From Bacteroidota bacterium (GTDB taxonomy: Bacteria; Bacteroidota; Ignavibacteria; Palsa-1295), in assembly GCA_025363505.1 (NCBI GenBank), contig JANYDV010000110.1, positions 1-23,661 on the forward strand: DNA of 23,661 nucleotides. The letters run 5' to 3'. The position numbers and the translations under genes were made by a program. This document shows positions 6,512 through 13,001 of the stretch, in pieces. Positions within the stretch are counted from its first letter, which is position 1. The number at the start of each line of letters is the position of its first letter. The notes beneath the pieces were generated by a model. That model was given only the letters and a program-made list of their open reading frames with translations. It made no database searches and was not told the origin of the DNA.

Positions 6512-8395
6512 CTATGATGATAACACTTTGCCTGTCAATGCTTGTGAAACTGACGCATTGAGTATCTCGTGCGCCATTGGCTCAGTCACCTCTTCCAGCA
6601 TTTCGGTCAAGGCTTTAATTTCTTTTGCATCGTCGGTTGACAACACCTTTCTGAGCGCATAAAGTGAATCAATGATTTGATCGACCTTTAACGACGCGAG
6701 CGATTCTTTCGAAAGCGATATTTCCCCGCGTCGAATATCACCTAATACTTTTTCGGTGGCATTTGCAACACGCTCTCCTTCGGTTTTTGCTTCTCCAAGT
6801 CTTCGAGCAGCAATGTCCTCTTTTGCGTGAAGAATACTTTCGCGAAGCATACGCTCTATCTCCGCATCGGTCAAACCATACGAAGGTTTTACTTCGATCT
6901 GCTGTGCAATGCCGGTGTGGGTTTCAAGAGCACTTACGTGTAAGATACCATCGGCATCGATCATAAATGTTACTTCAACTTTTGCAGCACCCGCAGGCAA
7001 CGGAGGAATACCCTTCAGAGTAAATGATGCAAGATGGCGATTGTCTTGCACAAGGTCGCGCTCGCCTTGAAAGACATTGATCTCTACGCCCGTTTGATTG
7101 TCTGCAAAGGTGGTATAAGCTTCTTTGGCTATAGTAGGTATGGTCGTGTTCCGAGATATGATCGTACTCATCATCGAGCCGATCGTTTCGATACCGAGCG
7201 AAAGCGGTGTCACATCAAGAAGCAATATCTCTGAAATCCCACCTGAAAGGACACTCGCTTGTATCGCCGCTCCCAGAGCAACGGTTTCATCCGGATTGAG
7301 TGAGTCATGAGGTTTTCTACCAAAAAGCTCTTGCACTAACTGCTTTACAATCGGCATACGGGTCGAGCCGCCGACCAAAACAACTTCGTCTATTCCACTC
7401 GCTTTAATACCGGCATCGGCAAGTGCATCAATACATGGCTGTTTTGTTTTATCAAGGATTGGACGAGCCAGCATTTCAAGCTCGCCGCGAGAAACATTCC
7501 GTTTGTAATTGATCGCTAATCGGGGTAACTGGAGATCAACGGTAACATGTTGCAGTTCGCTCAAAGCGATTTTTGCACGCTCAGCTTCTTGACGTATCTG
7601 TTGTAATTCTTCGGCAGTTGGAGCGAAATTTGGCTCGATACGTTGCAATTGTGAAATAAACAACTCCATTAAACGACGATCAATGTCATCGCCACCGAGA
7701 TACGTATTACCGTTGGTCGAAAGTACTTCGAAGATTCCGTTGGTGAGTTTTAAGATCGAAACATCAAAGGTACCGCCGCCAAAATCATAGATCGCGACAA
7801 TGCCATTCTTTTTTTTGTCAAGCCCATACGCAAGCACCGCCGCCGTTGGTTCGTTGACGATACGCAAAACATCAAGCCCTGCAAGGCGACCGGCATCTTT
7901 GGTCGCTTGACGTTGTGAATCATTGAAATATGCCGGAACAGTGATCACTGCTTTAGAAACCGGTTCGCCAAAATATTTTTCGGCACGTTCTTTTAATTCT
8001 TTTAAAACAAATGACGAGAGTTCAATAGGCGTATATTCACGATTGCCGATGGCGACACGAACCAGACCTTCTTCACGTGGTACTAATGCATAGGACAACA
8101 TCCCTGAATCTTTTTTTACATCAGTATAGGATTTGCCCATTAACCGCTTTACAGAATATATTGTATGTCCTGCGTCAATGAGTGCCCGACGCTTCGCGGG
8201 AGTACCAACTGCCATTACTGCGCCGTCGTCATCTAATGTGACAACCGAAGGTACAAGTCCTCCGTCGCGTCCGGGAATAACTTTTGCTTCACCGGCTTCG
8301 ACATACGCCACAAGCGAATTGGTAGTACCAAGATCAATCCCGACAACTTTGCTGCCTGTTTGCTCTTGCCCCGGTAGTGAAATTTGTAGTGGCAC
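6512..8395 (-). CDS. hscA: Fe-S assembly Hsp70 chaperone HscA
   Basis: A 627-residue Hsp70 with the HscA hallmark start LQISLPGQE followed by VVGIDLGTTNSLVAYV (17-32). Nucleotide-binding motifs include ITVPAYFNDSQRQATKDAG (151-169), VNEPTAAVLAYGL (180-192), YDFGGGTFDVSIL (203-215) and the VVLVGGSTRMPIVKQLV segment; the substrate-binding half begins near LLLDVTPLSLGIET. HscA, with its J-protein HscB, binds the LPPVK motif of IscU and drives transfer of the cluster to target proteins. The IscU here has that motif, and hscB lies two genes upstream, so the partnership is intact. Its ATG is 7 bases after the stop of gmhA, which separates it from hscB. DnaK would have a longer, less divergent C-terminus, and the neighbourhood settles the call. 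Confidence 0.95.
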   Translation of the reverse strand: MPLQISLPGQEQTGSKVVGIDLGTTNSLVAYVEAGEAKVIPGRDGGLVPSVVTLDDDGAVMAVGTPAKRRALIDAGHTIYSVKRLMGKSYTDVKKDSGMLSYALVPREEGLVRVAIGNREYTPIELSSFVLKELKERAEKYFGEPVSKAVITVPAYFNDSQRQATKDAGRLAGLDVLRIVNEPTAAVLAYGLDKKKNGIVAIYDFGGGTFDVSILKLTNGIFEVLSTNGNTYLGGDDIDRRLMELFISQLQRIEPNFAPTAEELQQIRQEAERAKIALSELQHVTVDLQLPRLAINYKRNVSRGELEMLARPILDKTKQPCIDALADAGIKASGIDEVVLVGGSTRMPIVKQLVQELFGRKPHDSLNPDETVALGAAIQASVLSGGISEILLLDVTPLSLGIETIGSMMSTIISRNTTIPTIAKEAYTTFADNQTGVEINVFQGERDLVQDNRHLASFTLKGIPPLPAGAAKVEVTFMIDADGILHVSALETHTGIAQQIEVKPSYGLTDAEIERMLRESILHAKEDIAARRLGEAKTEGERVANATEKVLGDIRRGEISLSKESLASLKVDQIIDSLYALRKVLSTDDAKEIKALTEMLEEVTEPMAHEILNASVSQALTGKVLSS

Positions 8396-8402
8396 TAAAA
8401 AA

Positions 8403-8987
8403 TTAGTATAGTTCTGGAAATAATCTGCGTTCGGTGCATTCGATAGCGATGTGGATTACTTTAATGTGTAATTCCTGTATGCGGTCAGTAGTCTTACCGG
8501 GGGCAATAATTGCGACATCACAAAGTTCTTTCATCTTGCCACCGTCTTTCCCAAGAAGACCGATCACTTTCATCCCTTTCTTTTTTGCAGTTTCTGCCGC
8601 AAGAAGAATATTTTTGCTATTACCGGAAGTGGTAATCCCGACAAACACATCACCGGTTTCACCAAAAGCTTCGACCATTCGTTGAAACACAAATTCAAAA
8701 CCATAGTCATTCGATGTACAGCTCATGTGCGACGGGTCGGCAAAGGCAATTGCCGGAAGTGGCTTGCGGTCTTTGCGATAGCGTCCTGTCCATTCCTCGG
8801 CAAAGTGCATTGCGTCGCAGTGGCTGCCACCGTTGCCCGCACTATAGACTTTTTTGCCCGTCGTGAATGCTGTTTCGAGAATATTCACGAATGCATTGAT
8901 CTGTGCAAGCGATTCTTCGCTCGAAAGAAATTCGTGAACCGCTTGTTCTGCTTCGAGCAGTGATCCTTTAATGTGCTGGATACTCAC
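8403..8987 (-). CDS. gmhA: Sedoheptulose-7-phosphate isomerase GmhA
   Basis: GmhA converts sedoheptulose 7-phosphate to D-glycero-D-manno-heptose 7-phosphate, the first step of ADP-heptose synthesis for LPS. The 194-residue product is collinear with E. coli GmhA: KVYSAGNGGSHCDAMHFAEE (46-65) with zinc/active-site His61 and Glu65, TGRYRKDRKPLPAIAFAD, the SIS-domain phosphate loop TTSGNSKN (119-126), KGMKVIGLLGKDGGKM and DRIQELHIKVIHI with Gln171 and His179. Long matching blocks make this GmhA rather than DiaA or another SIS protein. It lies between hscB (78 bases upstream) and hscA (7 bases downstream), an unexpected position for a heptose gene; a GT9 heptosyltransferase-like gene is at 16126-17220. 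The 78-base gap before it is the longest inside the operon and might carry an internal promoter. Confidence 0.93.
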   Translation of the reverse strand: MSIQHIKGSLLEAEQAVHEFLSSEESLAQINAFVNILETAFTTGKKVYSAGNGGSHCDAMHFAEEWTGRYRKDRKPLPAIAFADPSHMSCTSNDYGFEFVFQRMVEAFGETGDVFVGITTSGNSKNILLAAETAKKKGMKVIGLLGKDGGKMKELCDVAIIAPGKTTDRIQELHIKVIHIAIECTERRLFPELY

Positions 8988-9065
8988 TGTTGTATGCTTA
9001 TTAAAATATTTCTGATGGATTTTCTCTAGTCCTCACGACTGTGAACTTGTTCTTCAAGCAAGGGC

Positions 9066-9650
9066 TCAATGTTTCAAAACAAGTGTCTTGCCTTCTTTTG
9101 CTGCTGCAAGAGTTTCGTATAACGTTTGTAAATACGATCTGGTGGCAAGAGAACGTGTCAGTGCCTCAAGAATTTTTTGCTCTTCAATACGTTGTTCACT
9201 TCCCGGCGCACTATGGTCTGTAATATTATCCCACTCATCTCGGAGCGAGTCAATCTCTGCCTTATGGACAGCAATTCTGGTGCTTAAATCTTGTTCGATG
9301 CTCAAGAGTTCGCCACCAAGTTTTACACCGCTTTCCATCTGCTCAACAAATTCCTGTACGTTCATTACCAACTCTAATAAATCCATTGGTACTTGCTTTG
9401 ATCGCTCAACGGAATATCCATATATTGACAGCAAATATTTCGCCCGAGACATTGGTTCACGAAGTGTCCGGTACGCTTGATTGATGAGACTCGAATGTTC
9501 GAGCGATTCGGCTACAGCCGTCTCACCTCTGGTTGCTGATCTATCGGGATGGTAACGACGCTGTAATTCGTGAAAACGCCGCTCAAGCTGAGCGGCGTCT
9601 TCGTCACGAAATTTGTGAGAGATACCTAATGTGTCAAAGTGATCGTTCAC
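9066..9650 (-). CDS. hscB: Fe-S assembly J-domain co-chaperone HscB
   Basis: A 194-residue co-chaperone that delivers IscU to HscA and stimulates its ATPase. The N-terminal J-domain (residues 1-75) has the HPD triad at 34-36 (RRYHPDRS), followed by SSLINQAYRTLREPMSRAKYLL, a segment characteristic of HscB/Jac1 and not of DnaJ. The C-terminal half (85-185) is a helical bundle, beginning MDLLELVMNVQEFVEQME, which aligns with the IscU-binding domain of E. coli HscB (ELDEIEQAKDEAR-like region). It is about 20 residues longer than E. coli HscB. It follows iscA by 39 bases and precedes gmhA. In most isc operons hscA comes directly after hscB; here they are split by gmhA. Confidence 0.93.
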   Translation of the reverse strand: MNDHFDTLGISHKFRDEDAAQLERRFHELQRRYHPDRSATRGETAVAESLEHSSLINQAYRTLREPMSRAKYLLSIYGYSVERSKQVPMDLLELVMNVQEFVEQMESGVKLGGELLSIEQDLSTRIAVHKAEIDSLRDEWDNITDHSAPGSEQRIEEQKILEALTRSLATRSYLQTLYETLAAAKEGKTLVLKH

Positions 9651-9689
9651 AGTGTTGCTTCCCTCGATTGAGAGAGATAATAAAGACGC

Positions 9690-10100
9690 TTATACTCCAA
9701 ATGAACTACCGCACCCACAGGTCTTGGAGGCATTCGGATTGTTGAATACAAATCCGCGCCCGTTGAGCCCATCAGTGAAATCAAGTTGAATACCTAATAG
9801 ATAGAACAACGACTTCGGATCGACAAACAATTGAACACCGTCGATGTTCAAGGTCTTATCACCTTCACGAGGCTCTTTATCAAAACCGAGTGAATAGGAA
9901 AGTCCCGAGCATCCGCCGCCCTTCACACCAACACGGAGACCATAGGTATCCGGGATGTTATTCGCCGCCATGATTTTCGCTACTTCGAGACGAGCTTTCT
10001 CGCTGAGCGAGATTTCTTCTTCGATATTCTCGAACGCTTTTTCAACAGTGGTCTCATCGAGAGACGGCATTGCTACTACTTCTTGCTCCATCGTTTCCAT
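9690..10100 (-). CDS. iscA: A-type Fe-S carrier protein IscA
   Basis: A 136-residue A-type carrier with the three conserved cysteines: Cys64 in VKGGGCSGLSYSL, and Cys128 and Cys130 in the C-terminal SKTCGCGSSF. These proteins bind iron or a cluster and pass it to target proteins. The core (ISLSEKARLEV to the end) has the usual length of about 107 residues. It is preceded by an acidic ~29-residue N-terminal extension (EQEVVAMPSLDETTVEKAF...). I keep the long start because AGAAGGA lies 5 bases upstream of its ATG, whereas the internal Met11 has no such signal. The gene follows iscU by 20 bases. It could be called ErpA-like, but the operon position supports IscA. Confidence 0.92.
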   Translation of the reverse strand: METMEQEVVAMPSLDETTVEKAFENIEEEISLSEKARLEVAKIMAANNIPDTYGLRVGVKGGGCSGLSYSLGFDKEPREGDKTLNIDGVQLFVDPKSLFYLLGIQLDFTDGLNGRGFVFNNPNASKTCGCGSSFGV

Positions 10101-10105
10101 AATAT

Positions 10106-10112
10106 TCCTTCT
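10106..10112 (-). promoter_or_regulatory. Shine-Dalgarno of iscA
   Basis: AGAAGGA on the minus strand lies 5 bases before the ATG at 10100. It decides for the long N-terminal form of IscA over an internal start at residue 11. Confidence 0.7.
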
Positions 10113-10120
10113 TTCTAAAT

Positions 10121-10522
10121 TTATGCGTTAGCACTATGCAACAACGCCTGCTTCTTCTTGTAGTCTTCAAGCGCAGCCTTGATTGCATCTTCGGCAAGTA
10201 CCGAGCAGTGAATCTTCACCGGAGGAAGATTCAACTCCGACACGATCGTTGTGTTTTTGATCGACAATGCTTCTTCAACCGATTTGCCTTTGATAAGCTC
10301 TGTAGCAAATGAACTTGAAGCGATTGCTGACCCACAACCAAATGTTTTAAATTTGGCATCTTCGATGATGCCTTCATCGCTAATCTTAATTTGTAAGCGC
10401 ATGACGTCACCACATTCGGGTGCACCGACTAAGCCTGTACCAACCGTAGGATCGTTCGGGTCCATTGTTCCCACATTACGAGGATGTGAGTAGTGATCCA
10501 TTACTTTTTCTGAGTATGCCAT
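10121..10522 (-). CDS. iscU: Fe-S cluster scaffold IscU
   Basis: The scaffold on which the [2Fe-2S] cluster is built from IscS-derived sulfur. The 133-residue product has the family's usual length and every key residue: Cys37 and Asp39 in GAPECGDVM, Cys63 in FKTFGCGSAIASSS, and His105-Cys106 in the LPPVKIHCSVLAEDAI block, whose LPPVK (99-103) is the HscA recognition motif. The start YSEKVMDHYSHPRNVG is also typical. These features distinguish it from SufU and NifU. It lies 56 bases after an unknown ORF and 20 bases before iscA; in most bacteria iscU directly follows iscS, so the unknown ORF is an insertion into the iscS-iscU pair. A clear AAAGGA precedes the start. Confidence 0.97.
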   Translation of the reverse strand: MAYSEKVMDHYSHPRNVGTMDPNDPTVGTGLVGAPECGDVMRLQIKISDEGIIEDAKFKTFGCGSAIASSSFATELIKGKSVEEALSIKNTTIVSELNLPPVKIHCSVLAEDAIKAALEDYKKKQALLHSANA

Positions 10523-10531
10523 TATTAGTTT

Positions 10532-10537
10532 TCCTTT
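10532..10537 (-). promoter_or_regulatory. Shine-Dalgarno of iscU
   Basis: AAAGGA on the minus strand, 9 bases before the iscU ATG, is among the best ribosome-binding sites in the window; most neighbours lack one. This would favour high scaffold synthesis. Confidence 0.6.
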
Positions 10538-10578
10538 TATAAACTTGTACGAATCGCTGGTAAAATAGATTCAGCAAT

Positions 10579-11067
10579 TTATTTCTTGAGCCACGGCGGT
10601 GGTGCCTTTGCACCGGCTGGTGTTGCTCCGGCAACCGCAGGCGTCGATGATGACGGAGCGGCGGCTTTTGGTGCGGTTGCAGCGGCAGGCTTTGCCGCTG
10701 CAGGGGCAGGGGCAGGTGATGCGACGACACGTGCCGGTGGCATTGCATCGGGAGTAACCCCTTGAAATGCCGCGATAGTACCACCTTCTTTGGGCGTTGA
10801 AAGCTCAGGGTAATTCAAAATATATCCTTGAGGGTTCACTCGCTTAAAAATTCCTGTTTGTTCATACGAACGTGCAACGTCCTTCGCTATGGTTTCTGCC
10901 TTTTCGTTACCGATCGTAATACCCTGTTTATCTTCGAAGTATTCTTGGATCGAAAACTGCAGATCACGAAAGAATATGTTCGAGTTATGAAATACCGGTT
11001 TATGTATTTCACGCATATAGCTCAAGAGCTCGTATGGGTACTCAATAAAGATATCTGCCTGTGTCAT
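10579..11067 (-). CDS. Unknown protein between iscS and iscU, with Ala/Pro-rich tail
   Basis: I do not recognise a family. The 162-residue product has two parts. Residues 1-90 look folded and cytoplasmic: EYPYELLSYMREIHKPVFHN, then a helical FFRDLQFSIQEYFEDKQG, then GNEKAETIAKDVARSYEQTG and IFKRVNPQGYILNYPE, a helix-helix-strand order that could be a winged-helix-like fold. Residues ~108-162 are low complexity, almost only Ala, Pro, Lys, Ser, Thr and Gly, and end in PPPWLKK, with a single Trp at the third position from the end. There are no Cys, so it is not a cluster or sulfur carrier by itself. No signal peptide or membrane segment is seen. It sits 68 bases after iscS and 56 bases before iscU, so co-expression with the desulfurase and scaffold is likely. 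A regulator or adaptor of the IscS-IscU step is possible but unproven. Confidence 0.8.
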   Translation of the reverse strand: MTQADIFIEYPYELLSYMREIHKPVFHNSNIFFRDLQFSIQEYFEDKQGITIGNEKAETIAKDVARSYEQTGIFKRVNPQGYILNYPELSTPKEGGTIAAFQGVTPDAMPPARVVASPAPAPAAAKPAAATAPKAAAPSSSTPAVAGATPAGAKAPPPWLKK

Positions 11068-11135
11068 AAATTAGGTCAAATGTGTATTCCACAAAAATAC
11101 GACTCTTCTCACCTCACCGATTGAATACCGATACC

Positions 11136-12368
11136 TTAGTGATGTGCCCATTCAATAGTTTTCAGATCGACACCCATTTTCGCCAACTCATACAGTGGCG
11201 ACATATCACGAAGATGCTCTACTGCACCGATCAATTGCTTCTCAGTATAATCAATTTCTTCCGGTGTCGTAAACCGACCCATACCAAAACGAAGTGACGT
11301 ATGAGCCAAGTCTTCGCCGACGCCAAGGGCTTTCAATACATAGCTCGGTTCAAGAGTAGCAGTAGTACAAGCGGAGCCTGAACTGACAGCAATATCTTTA
11401 ATACCCATCATCAATGACTCACCTTCAACAAATGCAAAGCTGACATTGAGATTGCCGGGCAAGCGTCTATCGGCATCATTAATAGGGTCAGGTCCATTGA
11501 TATACACTTCATCAAGTGCTCCTTTGATCTTATTCCATAATGAATCTCGAAGTCCTTGAATTCGCGGCACCTCGATCGGCATTTCAGTTACACAGAGCTC
11601 GATTGCTTTTGCCAAGCCAACGATACCCGGAACATTCAACGTACCCGAACGCATACCGCGCTCGTGACCACCGCCATCCATTTGTGAAGCAAGCTTCACG
11701 CGTGGGCTTTTCTTACGAACATAAAGTGCTCCCACACCTTTCGGACCATACACCTTATGTGCGGAGAACGATGCAAGATCGACGTTCATTTTAATGACAT
11801 CAAAGGGTACTTTTCCAACTGATTGAGTTGCATCGGTATGGAAAATGACACCTTTGTCATGACAAATTTTACCAATTGCTTCGATATCTTGTATGGTACC
11901 AACTTCGTTGTTGACGTGCATCAACGAAACAAGAATCGTTTTATCAGTAATCGCATCGCGAAGCTGATCGTGATCAATAAATCCTTCTTTATCTACCGGT
12001 AAATATGTCACACGGTATCCTTTGCGCTCAAGGGCTTTACAAGTATCGAGCACAGCTTTATGTTCGGTAGTTGCAGTGATAATGTGATCGCCTTTCGAGG
12101 CATACATTTCGGCAATGCCTTTGATAGCCAAATTATCGGACTCCGTGGCACCACCGGTGAAGACGATCTCTTTTTCATCAGCACCAATATATTTTGCAAT
12201 CGTTTCACGACCCCAATCAACACCTTCTTCAGCCTTCCATCCAAAAGGATGGTTGCGGCTCGCGGCATTACCATATACATCAGTCAGATACGGCAGCATT
12301 GCTTCCAACACTCGAGGGTCGAGCTTGGTAGTTGCATTATTGTCCAAATAAATCGGCAGCTTCAACAT
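11136..12368 (-). CDS. iscS: Cysteine desulfurase IscS
   Basis: A PLP enzyme that takes sulfur from L-cysteine as a persulfide and passes it to IscU. The 410-residue product matches group I desulfurases: YLDNNATTKLDPRV near the start, FTGGATESDNLAIKG, TEHKAVLDT with His103, HTDATQSVGK, the PLP lysine Lys205 in SFSAHKVYGPKGVGAL, and the mobile-loop persulfide cysteine Cys334 in SSGSACTTATLEPSYVLKAL. The C-terminus SPLYELAKMGVDLKTIEWAHH is close to that of E. coli IscS and is the part that docks IscU, so this is IscS and not NifS or SufS. It begins 21 bases after iscR and is the first structural gene of the operon. Confidence 0.97.
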   Translation of the reverse strand: MLKLPIYLDNNATTKLDPRVLEAMLPYLTDVYGNAASRNHPFGWKAEEGVDWGRETIAKYIGADEKEIVFTGGATESDNLAIKGIAEMYASKGDHIITATTEHKAVLDTCKALERKGYRVTYLPVDKEGFIDHDQLRDAITDKTILVSLMHVNNEVGTIQDIEAIGKICHDKGVIFHTDATQSVGKVPFDVIKMNVDLASFSAHKVYGPKGVGALYVRKKSPRVKLASQMDGGGHERGMRSGTLNVPGIVGLAKAIELCVTEMPIEVPRIQGLRDSLWNKIKGALDEVYINGPDPINDADRRLPGNLNVSFAFVEGESLMMGIKDIAVSSGSACTTATLEPSYVLKALGVGEDLAHTSLRFGMGRFTTPEEIDYTEKQLIGAVEHLRDMSPLYELAKMGVDLKTIEWAHH

Positions 12369-12389
12369 ATATTTCTTTGTTATAAACTT

Positions 12390-12791
12390 TTAGAGCAATT
12401 CCGAGATCGTCATATTCCCGACCGACTCAGTAAGCTTCATTTGTAATTTTTGCATCGGCACTTTGATTGTGCAGGTATCGAACATTGCACAAGTGGCATG
12501 CTCTGGGTTTTCAGAAGCACATTCGGTAATGGCAGTTTCTTCATCAAGTGAGAAAACAACTCGGTTCAAAGTAATCTGTTCCGGAGACAACAGCAATCTG
12601 TACCCTCCGCGAACGCCTTGAAAAGAATCAATAATGCCATTACGCTTCATTGACTGCATCACTTTCGCGAGCAAATCGTGCGGAATGTTCGATGAATCCG
12701 AAATCTCACGCGTAGTAGCAACTTGACCTGACTTTGCCAGATACTGCAATGCCATTAAACCATATTCTACACGTTTCGAAATTCGCAGCAT
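12390..12791 (-). CDS. iscR: Rrf2-family Fe-S-sensing regulator IscR
   Basis: A 133-residue Rrf2 regulator: an N-terminal winged helix (RISKRVEYGLMALQYLAKSG, then TTREISDSSNIPHDLLAKVM as recognition region, and GVRGGYRLLLSPEQITL as the wing) followed by a dimerisation helix. Three cysteines, Cys91, Cys101 and Cys107, in TECASENPEHATCAMFDTC, would bind the cluster. In E. coli IscR the spacing is C-x5-C-x5-C; here it is C-x9-C-x5-C, with a His at position 99 and Lys instead of His three residues after the last Cys. IscR with a [2Fe-2S] cluster represses isc genes when clusters are plentiful. The gene leads the operon and a palindromic operator lies 14 bases upstream. Position and operator favour IscR over the related SufR, RirA or CymR. 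Confidence 0.9.
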   Translation of the reverse strand: MLRISKRVEYGLMALQYLAKSGQVATTREISDSSNIPHDLLAKVMQSMKRNGIIDSFQGVRGGYRLLLSPEQITLNRVVFSLDEETAITECASENPEHATCAMFDTCTIKVPMQKLQMKLTESVGNMTISELL

Positions 12792-12804
12792 TTTCTAATA
12801 AGTC

Positions 12805-12819
12805 GGACTAAATTAGTCC
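12805..12819. promoter_or_regulatory. Predicted IscR operator in front of iscR
   Basis: A perfect palindrome with 7-bp arms around one central base, GGACTAA-A-TTAGTCC. Its core GACTAAATTAGTC fits the core pattern I recall for E. coli type 1 IscR sites, GACTRwwwYAGTC. It lies 13 bases before the iscR ATG, where a bound repressor could block transcription or start. Further AGTC half-sites are at 12801-12804 and 12826-12829, the latter an 11-base direct repeat of the right arm. Autoregulation by IscR is inferred. Confidence 0.7.
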
Positions 12820-12834
12820 TATTTAAGTCCCAAA

Positions 12835-12860
12835 TAAAAGGCTCGGTTGATGGAGCCTTA
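12835..12860 (-). terminator. Possible bidirectional terminator upstream of iscR
   Basis: AAGGCTC (12838-12844) and GAGCCTT (12853-12859) form a 7-bp stem around an 8-base loop. On the minus strand it is followed by TTATTT, and on the plus strand by ATTTTT, so it could work both ways. It lies just upstream of the operator and may insulate the isc promoter from transcription coming from 13002-14690, or be a leader element. Confidence 0.45.
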
Positions 12861-12948
12861 TTTTTGCTTACTGATCTTTAAACGTAATTTATGAAGTAGC
12901 GGTTTCGTCTATCTAAGCAATAATTTACTCCGAAGAGCGAAAACAGCA

Positions 12949-12981
12949 ATAAAAAAGCCCGCTATTTGCATAGCGGGCTTT
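12949..12981 (-). terminator. Strong terminator after the beta-sandwich-repeat T9SS gene
   Basis: A perfect 12-bp stem, AAAGCCCGCTAT (12954-12965) with ATAGCGGGCTTT (12970-12981), with loop TTGC. On the minus strand it is followed by a run of T, and it lies about 20 bases after the stop codon at 13002. It ends the transcript of the 562-residue gene. Confidence 0.88.
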
Positions 12982-13001
12982 ATGAAAATGTGTAAAGAAC
13001 A

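Noticed and set aside
8988..9065. AGTC-GTGAG-GACT repeat between hscB and gmhA as a second IscR site
   Set aside because: Only 4-bp arms in the inverted orientation relative to the operator core; not distinguishable from chance.
9088..9480. 130-residue ORF on the plus strand opposite hscB
   Set aside because: Antisense to a clear HscB gene, no recognisable domain, and Ser/Cys-rich composition typical of a shadow frame.
10579..10760. Ala/Pro-rich coding stretch considered as a DNA tandem repeat or frameshift
   Set aside because: No regular repeat unit in the DNA and the frame stays open to a normal stop, so it is a low-complexity protein tail.
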